Assembly (NCBI GenBank): GCA_902806395.1
Contig: CADCWH010000374.1
Coordinates: forward strand, 1-8,893
Length of the DNA: 8,893 nucleotides
Direction of reading: 5' to 3'
Source: an uncultured Thermomicrobiales bacterium
Lineage (GTDB): Bacteria; Chloroflexota; Chloroflexia; Thermomicrobiales; UBA6265
Made by a program: the position numbers and the translations under genes. The notes under the pieces were generated by a model that was not told where the DNA came from, did no database searches, and saw only the letters and a program-made list of their open reading frames with translations. This document shows, in pieces, positions 1 to 5,839 of the stretch (within the stretch, counting starts at the first letter, position 1; each line of letters begins with the position of its first letter).

Positions 1-1
1 G

Positions 2-547
2 CCACGCTCCGCCGATCTGGGCAAGGTGGAACCCATACCCGAGGAACGACCGGACTGGACGGCGTTCCGTCCCGTGCGTGCTGCCGATCCCTCAGGTGCC
101 CGAGACCACGGGGGCGGTGCATTCGGCCCACTCCCATCATTCGGAGTCGCTCCGCCCGGACCGCCCGACGACGCAGGGTGGCAACCGGGACCGCCGCGGT
201 CGAGCACCACCGATGGGGCGCCACGGTCGCAACCGTGGCGAGCCCCGGACCGGCCAGCACCGCAGAGCTACGCAGGACCACCCCAGCACCCGTCGGGACC
301 GATCCCGGAAGGACTAACTCGTCCTCCCGAGCGGGCGGCTCCGTTGCCTGCCCGACAATCGTCGCGACCGGGTGAGGATGTCGTCTCGGAATGGCTTCGA
401 CGGGGCACGGCGCCCGCAGCGTCGGACTCGAGTGGCGCTGCCGATCCGCCCGGCACGGGTGACCAGATCAGTGACGACAACGGGGGAAAGAAGCCGTCGG
501 CGACGTTCCCGTGGTTGATCGAACGCGGGGATGATGACGACTCCTGA
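2..547 (+). CDS. C-terminal part of an unrecognised protein with a disordered Pro/Gly/Ser-rich tail (5' partial)
   Basis: The reading frame is open from the left edge of the window (codons from base 2 read PRSADLGK before a GTG at 26), so this is probably the end of a longer gene rather than a gene starting at 26; that GTG has no convincing ribosome binding site. The visible ~180 residues are rich in Pro, Gly, Ala, Ser and Asp, with repeated GPP/PPG/APDRPAP-type segments and no hydrophobic or membrane stretch, so they look intrinsically disordered. Two small ordered-looking islands stand out: VVSEWLRRG and, near the end, ATFPWLIERG followed by the acidic terminus DDDDS. Such tails occur on membrane-anchored and cell-envelope proteins, but no family can be named from this piece. 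Third-position GC is lower than in the metabolic genes to the right, as expected for low-complexity sequence. The gene is convergent with the dehydrogenase gene, 167 bp away. Confidence 0.6.
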   Translation, partial: PRSADLGKVEPIPEERPDWTAFRPVRAADPSGARDHGGGAFGPLPSFGVAPPGPPDDAGWQPGPPRSSTTDGAPRSQPWRAPDRPAPQSYAGPPQHPSGPIPEGLTRPPERAAPLPARQSSRPGEDVVSEWLRRGTAPAASDSSGAADPPGTGDQISDDNGGKKPSATFPWLIERGDDDDS

Positions 548-589
548 CACCGGACGGGACCGGGCCACTGCCCCTCGACCGTGGTGTCA
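545..589 (+). terminator. Possible weak terminator hairpin after the partial left-edge gene
   Basis: A 7-bp inverted repeat (TGACACC at 545-551, GGTGTCA at 583-589) starts on the stop codon of the left-edge gene and is followed by ATTGCTTCTCC. The 31-nt interior contains a small GGGC-CACT-GCCC stem (562-573). There is no clean U-tract, so this is only a structural candidate. The rest of the 548-714 gap shows nothing else coding. Confidence 0.3.
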
Positions 590-708
590 ATTGCTTCTCC
601 GTCACGGAAGGCCAGCGTCAGCCCAGTTTGGCGAGGCGATCGCCAGCGGTCCGACGGAGGTAGACAGCCAACGACGGTGGTTCGAGACCACGGTGCCAAC
701 GCCGCGTG

Positions 709-726
709 GCGGGATCAGGATCCCGC
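709..726. terminator. 8-bp inverted repeat overlapping the dehydrogenase stop codon
   Basis: GCGGGATC (709-716) and GATCCCGC (719-726) are perfect complements around a 2-nt spacer, and they span the TGA stop (717-715) of the minus-strand dehydrogenase gene. It could act as an end-of-transcript stem between two convergent genes. Neither strand shows a following U-run, and because part of it is coding sequence it may be chance. Confidence 0.3.
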
Positions 727-1743
727 GATGGCCGCCCACAGCGTCGGCAGCGCCGGGGAATCAGTCGTGAGGATCTCGGCCAAGGCGTCAAGGAGGGGAA
801 GGGAACCGATCGGCAGGGCACCGGCGGCTATCGCCCGCGTGGCGATCTCGTGGCCGAAGCTGACGGCGGCATGGCCCTCGATCGTCGTGCCACCCCCGGC
901 CAAGCGTTCGGCCGCTGCCCGGGCGGGCTCGCCGGCGCCGATCTTCTCTCCCAGCAGACGATTGCGGCCGGAGGTGATGGTCACCTGGAGATCACCCGCT
1001 CCGGCCAGGCCGGCCACGGTGTCGCGGCGTCCGCCGAGGTAGGTGGCCAGTAACCCCATCTCGCGCACGGCGAGGGGGAAGAGCGCCGCCTTCAGATTAT
1101 GGTGCGGGCGGCCGGTGGCGCGTTCCAGGCCGTCGGCGATGCCGAGGGCGATGGCATAGGCGTTCTTCATCGCGGCCGCGACCTCGACCCCGACTGGATC
1201 GTCCGATATCTCGACGCGATAGGTGGGGGTCGTGAAGGCGGCGGCGCAGTCCGCCACCGATCCGGGCTGGTCACCTGCGAAGACCACGGCAGTCGGAGAG
1301 CCGACCGCGACCTCATTGGCCTTCGAGGGGCCGCCGACCGCGACCACCGACCCTTGGTAGGTGAGGCGGATCACGCCAGGAAGGAGCAGGATGGCGCCAT
1401 CCGGGTCCCGATCGAATCCCTTGGCGACGGTGACCAGCGCGGGGACATCGGCCAGGTCCGCCACCAACGTGCCGATCACCGACCCGACCGCGGAAGAGGT
1501 GACGGCGACGACGACCAGGTCCGACCCGGCGATGGCCTCACTGGCGCGATCGGCCCCGAACACTGTCGTCCCTGGCGGGAGGTGGCTCCCCAGGCGCGGG
1601 TGGGGATCGCCCGCTCCGAGCGCGGCGATGATCTCGTGGTCGAGATGAGTCCCCCAGAGATGGACCCGGTGACCGTTGGCGGCGAGCGGGGTGGCGAGGG
1701 CCGTGCCCATGTCGCCCGCGCCGAGGATCGTGACCTGTGCCAC
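715..1743 (-). CDS. gpsA: NAD(P)-dependent glycerol-3-phosphate dehydrogenase family protein (GpsA-like)
   Basis: A 342-aa soluble cytoplasmic enzyme, the normal length for GpsA, which interconverts sn-glycerol 3-phosphate and dihydroxyacetone phosphate with NAD(P). Visible motifs: Rossmann GAGDMG at residues 8-13; catalytic-type Lys in VAKG (K108); GGPSKANEVAVG (137-148), matching the family's GP[ST]xAxE block; catalytic Lys-Asn in MKN (K193-N194); and AGAGDLQVTITSGRNR (247-262), carrying the Asp, Thr and RNR substrate-binding residues. The family's VEG appears as IEG. The GTG start at 1743 is chosen because GGAGG lies 8-9 nt upstream and the Rossmann fold begins at once; a 72-residue in-frame upstream extension has no family similarity. 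Odd points: the usual bacterial ARTALITRGLAEM helix reads LKAALFPLAVREM, and the SGRNR loop recalls eukaryotic GPD1 (GGRNR) more than bacterial SRNR. It is last in the row of minus-strand transport genes, so it may act catabolically on another polyol phosphate rather than in phospholipid synthesis. Family is certain, substrate is not. Confidence 0.9.
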   Translation of the reverse strand: MAQVTILGAGDMGTALATPLAANGHRVHLWGTHLDHEIIAALGAGDPHPRLGSHLPPGTTVFGADRASEAIAGSDLVVVAVTSSAVGSVIGTLVADLADVPALVTVAKGFDRDPDGAILLLPGVIRLTYQGSVVAVGGPSKANEVAVGSPTAVVFAGDQPGSVADCAAAFTTPTYRVEISDDPVGVEVAAAMKNAYAIALGIADGLERATGRPHHNLKAALFPLAVREMGLLATYLGGRRDTVAGLAGAGDLQVTITSGRNRLLGEKIGAGEPARAAAERLAGGGTTIEGHAAVSFGHEIATRAIAAGALPIGSLPLLDALAEILTTDSPALPTLWAAIAGS

Positions 1744-1771
1744 CTGGTGATGCCTCCGGCCGACCACGGTG

Positions 1772-1792
1772 GCCAGCCCAAGACGGGCTGGC
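1772..1792 (-). promoter_or_regulatory. Hairpin in the leader of the GpsA-like gene
   Basis: GCCAGCCC (1772-1779) and GGGCTGGC (1785-1792) form a perfect 8-bp stem with a 5-nt loop. On the minus strand it lies about 29-49 nt ahead of the GTG start and just upstream of the GGAGG ribosome binding site. It may influence translation or mRNA stability of the dehydrogenase. There is no U-tract, so it is not a classical terminator. Function is inferred from position only. Confidence 0.35.
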
Positions 1793-1931
1793 GATGAACG
1801 CTCGGAGCGCGACCCGGGGCCGAACACCGCGGGATTTCGGGGTGAGATGGTCGGACCGGGAATCCCGCCCCGGGTCCGAATCGGCACGGTGTAGGTCATG
1901 ACTTGGTCATGGCGTGGAGTGCCGGTCCGAA

Positions 1932-1958
1932 TGGTCCCCGATCGGCGATCAGGGACCA
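1932..1958 (-). repeat. Interrupted inverted repeat between the binding-protein and dehydrogenase genes
   Basis: TGGTCCC (1932-1938) pairs with GGGACCA (1952-1958). After a single C/A mismatch, GATC (1940-1943) pairs with GATC (1947-1950) around a GGC loop, giving an 11-pair stem with one mismatch. The core GATCGGCGATC recurs in the gap ahead of the binding-protein gene (3590-3600). It could be a transcript hairpin or an operator. Just beside it, GGTCATG is repeated directly at 1894-1900 and 1905-1911. Confidence 0.35.
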
Positions 1959-1990
1959 CTCGAGTCAGGCGGCGGCCGGCCCCCGGGGTT

Positions 1991-2024
1991 GACCGGCCCG
2001 CGTCCCGCGGGACGCGGGCCGGTC
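1991..2024 (-). terminator. 34-bp perfect palindrome immediately after the binding-protein gene
   Basis: The arm GACCGGCCCGCGTCCC (1991-2006) is the exact reverse complement of 2009-2024, and the central GC is self-complementary, so all 34 bases form one perfect palindrome. On the minus strand it begins two bases after the binding-protein TAG. As RNA it would be an extremely stable GC stem. The sequence after it on the minus strand (AACCCCGGGGG) has no U-run, so it may be a non-canonical terminator, or a stem that protects the upstream message from 3' exonucleases and lowers readthrough into the dehydrogenase gene. Confidence 0.6.
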
Positions 2025-2026
2025 GT

Positions 2027-3541
2027 CTACTCGGCAGCGGCCTCGTTGACCAGGCGGACGATCTCGTCGGCGCCCTCCTGGGTCGTGGCGTACTGGCCGG
2101 CGGTCAGCTTGCCGAGTTCGACCGCGATGATGTCGGTCGCGATCACCGGCCATTGCGGCAGGTGCGGTTCGGTCCCCATCCGGTTCATGATCGTGTTGTT
2201 CATCTCCGGGAAGTGGCGGGTCGTGCCGGCGGCGCCGACCTGGGCCGCGGCCTGGACGCGTGGGTCGTCGAAGGTGGACTGGCGCATCGGGCTGGCCCCA
2301 CCGCCAATGATCGAGGCCTGGGCCTGGGTCTCGGCGCTGGTCGCCCACTGCAGGAAGACCCATGCGGCATCGGCCTGCTTGGAGTAGCGGGATAGGCAGT
2401 AGGTGCTGCCACCCTGGTGGCCGAGTTCGGGGGTCTCCTCGAAACCGCACTCCGCCGGGCTGCGCAGACTCGCGGCGGCCGGGAGCGGTGCGGGGGTCAT
2501 GAGGCCAGAGACCTGGGAGTTCGCCGGGTCGTCCCAGCCGGGGAAGTCCTCACCCCAGGTGATGACTTGGCCACCCTGACCCTGTTGGATCGCGGTGAAC
2601 TGTCCACCCCAATCGTAGGTGGTGACGGCGCTGGGCATGTAGGTCTGGAGAGTCCGCATGTAGTCCAGGCCGGTGATGGCGGCCTGGTCGTTGAGGACAC
2701 ACTGGCCGTCGGCGTTGAAGATGGAGCCGCCGTGCGACCACAGCCAGGCGGTCATGTCACATTCCAGGGCGTAGTGACCGCTCTTCATCTGGCCGACCGT
2801 GCCATAGGTGCCCTGGGCGGCCATCTCGTCGTTGATCGCCTTGGCATTGTCCATGTATTGCTGCATGGTCGTCGCCGGGGTCAGTCCCATGGCGTCGTAG
2901 ATGTCCTGGCGGTAGAAGTACATGAAGATCGGCACATCGCAGGGTAGGCCGATCATCTTCCCGCCATAGCTGGCAATGTGCGTCACCAGCGGCTCCAGGA
3001 AGTCATCGATCGCGTAGTTGGGGTAGGCCAAGTCTGGCTTCGTCTCCAACAGCTCTCGAGGGTCGAAGGTGTCATTGATGAAGCGGCCGACCCACGCCTG
3101 GTCGAAGTAGTAGATATCGTTGGCGCCGAGAGCACCGGCCGCATCGACGCTGACCTTCTGGAGGACCTGGTCGAGGGGAACGACCTCCCACTCGACGGTG
3201 ATGCCGGTGACGGCCTCGAACTGCTCCGGCAGCAGGTTGATGATCGCCCGGCTGGGCGGAGTTTCCTCGCTGACGACCTTGATGGTGGTGCCGGAGAACT
3301 GGCCGCCGACATCGGTCAGCCACTGCGTGACCTCGGCCGGGGGAGTGGAGGCCTGGAGGCTCGCCAGACCGGCCGGATTCGGGCGGCTGGCGGCCCGGCT
3401 CCTCATGGGCGAGGCGGAGAGGGCAACCCCGGCGGCGCCGAGGACCTTCATCATCTGGCGACGGCTGATCGTGCCGCGGCGATAGGCCTCCGTGGCCTTG
3501 GCGATGGCGAGTTTGTCGCGCCGGTCGTTGGTCTCGCGCAT
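2027..3541 (-). CDS. Extracellular solute-binding protein of a CUT1-type carbohydrate/polyol ABC importer, Tat-type leader
   Basis: A 504-aa family-1 solute-binding protein that would capture the substrate outside the membrane and deliver it to the two permeases encoded just upstream. The N-terminus is long and charged, then SRRQMMK (26-32), a near-consensus twin-arginine motif, precedes a short hydrophobic stretch (VLGAAGVALSAS); export by Tat is therefore likely, with cleavage perhaps near residue 50. There is no lipobox Cys. Family blocks are clear: GGKMIGLPCDVPIFMYFYRQ (193-212), WLWSHGGSIFNADGQ (266-280) and DAAWVFLQWATSAETQ (391-406). ATG at 3541 has AGGAG 9 nt upstream. Odd for a secreted protein are five cysteines (201, 261, 281, 365, 382). 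The gene follows the permeases rather than preceding them, after a 134-bp gap containing several palindromes, and is followed by a 34-bp palindrome; these may raise its message level relative to the permeases. The substrate cannot be read from the sequence. Confidence 0.92.
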   Translation of the reverse strand: MRETNDRRDKLAIAKATEAYRRGTISRRQMMKVLGAAGVALSASPMRSRAASRPNPAGLASLQASTPPAEVTQWLTDVGGQFSGTTIKVVSEETPPSRAIINLLPEQFEAVTGITVEWEVVPLDQVLQKVSVDAAGALGANDIYYFDQAWVGRFINDTFDPRELLETKPDLAYPNYAIDDFLEPLVTHIASYGGKMIGLPCDVPIFMYFYRQDIYDAMGLTPATTMQQYMDNAKAINDEMAAQGTYGTVGQMKSGHYALECDMTAWLWSHGGSIFNADGQCVLNDQAAITGLDYMRTLQTYMPSAVTTYDWGGQFTAIQQGQGGQVITWGEDFPGWDDPANSQVSGLMTPAPLPAAASLRSPAECGFEETPELGHQGGSTYCLSRYSKQADAAWVFLQWATSAETQAQASIIGGGASPMRQSTFDDPRVQAAAQVGAAGTTRHFPEMNNTIMNRMGTEPHLPQWPVIATDIIAVELGKLTAGQYATTQEGADEIVRLVNEAAAE

Positions 3542-3563
3542 GGGAACAGGCTCCTTGTCGTCA

Positions 3564-3579
3564 CGGGCAACCGTGCCCG
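3564..3579 (-). promoter_or_regulatory. Small hairpin just ahead of the binding-protein gene
   Basis: CGGGCA (3564-3569) and TGCCCG (3574-3579) form a 6-bp stem with a 4-nt loop, about 22-38 nt ahead of the binding-protein ATG and beside its AGGAG site. It may tune translation of that gene. It is short enough to be chance on its own, but it is one of three inverted repeats in this 134-bp gap. Confidence 0.3.
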
Positions 3580-3592
3580 CGTGCCTCCGGAT

Positions 3593-3630
3593 CGGCGATC
3601 GCCGCCGGTCGTCAGGCGCCGCGCGGCGCC
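3593..3630 (-). repeat. Two perfect palindromes in the permease/binding-protein gap
   Basis: CGGCGATCGCCG (3593-3604, 12 bp) and GGCGCCGCGCGGCGCC (3615-3630, 16 bp) are both perfect palindromes, and both lie between the stop of the second permease (3676) and the start of the binding protein (3541). They could be transcript stems that uncouple expression of permeases and binding protein, or DNA-level operator sites. No convincing promoter was seen within the gap. Confidence 0.45.
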
Positions 3631-3675
3631 ATCGAGAATCCCTTCACCCGGCCGTGCCCCACTCACCTCCCTTCG

Positions 3676-4635
3676 TCATTTCACGGCGCCGAGGGTCAGC
3701 CCGCGCACAAGGTGGCGCTGGACCAGCAGGATGAAGACGAAGATGGGGATGATGCTCGCGGTGCCGAGGGCGGCCAGGTAGCCCCACTCGGTCGCGAAGG
3801 CGGTGGTGAAGGTAGACGACGCCACGGGGACGGTCCGGATCTGCCCGGTGGTCAGGACCAGCGTGAGGAGGAACTCGTTCCAGGAGAAGATGAAGGCCAG
3901 TACGGCAGTCGCCATCAGGCCCCCGCGGACGTAGCCGAGGATGATCCGGGAGAAGGCGCCGAAGCGGCTGGCACCATCCACCATCGCCGCGTCGTCGAGG
4001 TCACGCGGTACCTCGTCGAAGAAGCTGAGGAGGAGCAACACCGCCAGCGGAGCATTGATCGCGGTGTGGACCAGGATCAGGCCGTGGTAGGAATCGATCC
4101 AGCCGAGGTTCCGGAACATCGTGAACAGGGGGAAGGCGGCAACGATCGGCGGCATCATCCGCTGGGAGAGGATCCAGAAGGCGATGTCCTTCCGACGGCG
4201 CATCTGGAAGCGGGAGAGGGCGTAGGCGGCCGGGGTCGCCAGGAGCAGGACCAGGAGGGTGCTGCTCCCGGCGATCACGAAGCTGTCTCGCAAGTACGGC
4301 AGGCTGTAGAAGGTCCCGCCGCCCGAGCCGCGGCCGACGGAGCCGGTCTGTTCGACGTTGAACCGGGTCGGGTCATCGTTGCCGATCACGACCCGGAACC
4401 AGTTCAGCGTCGGCTCGAACGTCAGCGTCGGACGGGCCGAGAGGATCTCGCTGGTGGGCTTGAACGAGGCCAGCACCCACCACAGGATCGGGGCAAAGAA
4501 CAGCAGGGCAACAGCGGCCGTCAGCAGCGTGCGGCCGATCTGGGCCAGGCGCCGGCGCCGCTGCCGCTTGCAGGCCGCGATCGCATACAGATCGGCGGAG
4601 GGATAGCTCGCCGCGTTCGCGCTGGTGTCGGCCAA
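3676..4635 (-). CDS. Carbohydrate/polyol ABC transporter permease, MalG type
   Basis: A 319-aa inner-membrane permease forming half of the import channel with the MalF-type partner. After a basic N-terminus (KRQRRRR, 23-29) come about six membrane segments (near 35-57, 117-140, 152-172, 185-206, 240-262 and 285-305). The EAA loop that docks the ATPase reads DDAAMVDGASRFGAFSRIIL (214-233). The sequences ILSQRMMPPI and the C-terminus LVRGLTLGAVK resemble the sorbitol/mannitol-type polyol permeases, which supports a polyol substrate. The start is taken as TTG at 4635: GGGAGGAG ends 6 nt before it, it sits 20 bp after the upstream permease stop, and no in-frame ATG precedes the first membrane segment. 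A GTG at 4653 is the alternative. The first periplasmic loop holds a Gly-rich insert (VGRGSGGGTF, 100-109) that is longer than usual. The ORF is open much further upstream, but that part overlaps the other permease out of frame. Confidence 0.92.
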   Translation of the reverse strand: MADTSANAASYPSADLYAIAACKRQRRRRLAQIGRTLLTAAVALLFFAPILWWVLASFKPTSEILSARPTLTFEPTLNWFRVVIGNDDPTRFNVEQTGSVGRGSGGGTFYSLPYLRDSFVIAGSSTLLVLLLATPAAYALSRFQMRRRKDIAFWILSQRMMPPIVAAFPLFTMFRNLGWIDSYHGLILVHTAINAPLAVLLLLSFFDEVPRDLDDAAMVDGASRFGAFSRIILGYVRGGLMATAVLAFIFSWNEFLLTLVLTTGQIRTVPVASSTFTTAFATEWGYLAALGTASIIPIFVFILLVQRHLVRGLTLGAVK

Positions 4636-4655
4636 CGTCCGCTCCTCCCTCACCG

Positions 4656-5591
4656 CTACCACTCGACCCGGAATAGCTTGACGTAGATGTTGGCGACCAC
4701 GATCGCCAAGACCAGGATCGCCAGCCCGAGGGTGGAGCCGTATCCCCATTCGATGTTCTGGAACGATCGGGTATAGGCGTAATAGCTGATCACTTCGGTG
4801 TCGGTACCCGGGCCACCGTTGGTGATGACATAGATGTAGTCGAACACCTTGATCAGGTCGACCAACCGGAACAAGACCGCCACGGCGATCATCGGCCGCA
4901 ACATCGGTAGGACGATGTGCGTGAATCGCTGCCAGGCCGAGGCGCCGTCGACCTGAGCCGCCTCCAGCGGTTCGGTCGGCAGGGCCTTGAGCCCGGCCAG
5001 CAGGATCAGGACGAAGAAAGGGGTCCACTGCCAAATGTCTGGCAGGAGGACCGCGACCGTGGCGTATTGGCCAGTACCGCCCAGGAGTGGTTCCGACTTA
5101 TCCAAGATACCGAGGCCGTACAGGACCCAGGAGATCGAGCCATAGTCGGCGTTCTCCAGCACCTCGAACATCACGGCCGCGATCGTCGGCGGGACGACCA
5201 TCGGCAGGATCAGCATCGACTGCCAGAGCCCCGCGCCCCAGGGGCCGGTGTTGAGCAGCATCGCGATCGCCAGTCCGAGGGTGAACTCGATCACCAGGGC
5301 GACCGCGACATAGATGGCGGTATTGGCGACGGCACCCCGGACACGCGGGTCGGTGAACAGGCTCGACCAGTTCTCCCAGCCGACGTTCTCGTACTGGCGG
5401 GAGACGGGGTCGAACTCTCGGAACGAGTTATAGAGGTTGTAGACCAGCGGGTAGATGCCGATGGCGAGCAGCAACAGCACCACGGGTAGGAGCCAGACCA
5501 GCGGTCGGTCGGCGGACAGCACGCGCCGGGCGGCGGGCATCACCGGGCGCCACACCCCCCGTCCCGTCGTCATCGTGTCCACCTTGGCCAT
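4656..5591 (-). CDS. Carbohydrate/polyol ABC transporter permease, MalF type
   Basis: A 311-aa inner-membrane permease, first gene of the minus-strand transport operon. About six hydrophobic segments are visible (near 31-50, 91-113, 125-145, 178-200, 231-250 and 286-305). The EAA loop EPLEAAQVDGASAWQRFTHI (208-227), followed by VLP, is canonical and would contact an ABC ATPase. The family block NGGPGTDTEVISYYAY (258-273) is also present. The ATG at 5591 is preferred over an ATG 12 codons upstream because GGGAGAGGGA lies just ahead of it and the protein then has normal length. It is separated by 20 bp from the second permease, so the two are co-transcribed and probably translated together. No ATPase gene is present in the window; CUT1 systems in actinobacteria and some other groups share one MsiK-like ATPase encoded elsewhere, and that is the likely case here. 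A candidate promoter lies at 5685-5713. Confidence 0.93.
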   Translation of the reverse strand: MAKVDTMTTGRGVWRPVMPAARRVLSADRPLVWLLPVVLLLLAIGIYPLVYNLYNSFREFDPVSRQYENVGWENWSSLFTDPRVRGAVANTAIYVAVALVIEFTLGLAIAMLLNTGPWGAGLWQSMLILPMVVPPTIAAVMFEVLENADYGSISWVLYGLGILDKSEPLLGGTGQYATVAVLLPDIWQWTPFFVLILLAGLKALPTEPLEAAQVDGASAWQRFTHIVLPMLRPMIAVAVLFRLVDLIKVFDYIYVITNGGPGTDTEVISYYAYTRSFQNIEWGYGSTLGLAILVLAIVVANIYVKLFRVEW

Positions 5592-5684
5592 CGTCCCTCT
5601 CCCGTACGTCGGCCGGCGCATCCCCATCCGTTTGCGACGCGAGGACCTCCGTCGTGAAGCACGGCTCCGCCGCGCGTTGGACGG

Positions 5685-5713
5685 ACGCTATCACCTGCCC
5701 GAACGGCTGTCAA
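5685..5713 (-). promoter_or_regulatory. Candidate sigma70-type promoter of the transport operon
   Basis: On the minus strand TTGACA (5713-5708) is a perfect -35 box, followed after exactly 17 bases by TAGCGT (5690-5685), which keeps the key T1, A2 and T6 of a -10 box. Transcription would start near 5678, leaving a leader of roughly 85-90 nt before the permease ATG at 5591. It is the only good match in the 248-bp divergent gap. No equally good promoter was found for the plus-strand regulator. Confidence 0.55.
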
Positions 5714-5731
5714 CACATCTGCCTAATGACC

Positions 5732-5745
5732 TGCACGAATGTGCA
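5732..5745. promoter_or_regulatory. Candidate operator for the SorC-type regulator
   Basis: TGCAC-GAAT-GTGCA is a perfect 5-bp inverted repeat with a 4-bp centre, in the most AT-rich stretch of the divergent gap between regulator and permease genes. Its centre lies about 60 bp upstream of the predicted transport-operon start, a typical activator distance, and about 100 bp upstream of the regulator ATG. SorC-family proteins usually control the adjacent divergent operon, so this is the best visible binding site; assignment is by position and symmetry only. Confidence 0.4.
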
Positions 5746-5839
5746 AGGCATGGGATGATATGGCGGCCGGTGGGGCAGTAGGCGAGGGCCGGGTGAACGA
5801 GTCCCGGAGCAGCCGGGTCGAGTCGGGGAGGACTGGCCG

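Noticed and set aside
676..699. A GGTTCGAGACC segment resembling a tRNA T-arm, with TTGGC/GCCAA flanks at suitable distance
   Set aside because: The expected anticodon stem does not pair (ACGGA against AGCCA), the T-stem has only four pairs, and no D-arm fits, so it is not a tRNA.
1099..1797. 232-codon plus-strand open frame antisense to the GpsA-like gene
   Set aside because: Composition is Asp/Arg/Gly-rich with no recognisable domain, and the opposite strand encodes complete GpsA motifs.
1744..1959. 72-residue N-terminal extension of the GpsA-like frame starting at 1959
   Set aside because: It has no similarity to the family and overlaps hairpin structures, and a good GGAGG site sits just before the GTG at 1743.
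3712..4686. 324-codon plus-strand open frame antisense to the MalG-type permease
   Set aside because: Extremely charged Glu/Gly/Arg/His composition with no family motifs. It is the antisense shadow of a clear permease gene in GC-rich DNA.
4636..5034. Upstream extension of the MalG-type frame to 5034
   Set aside because: It overlaps the MalF-type permease in another frame, has shadow composition, and lacks a start signal.
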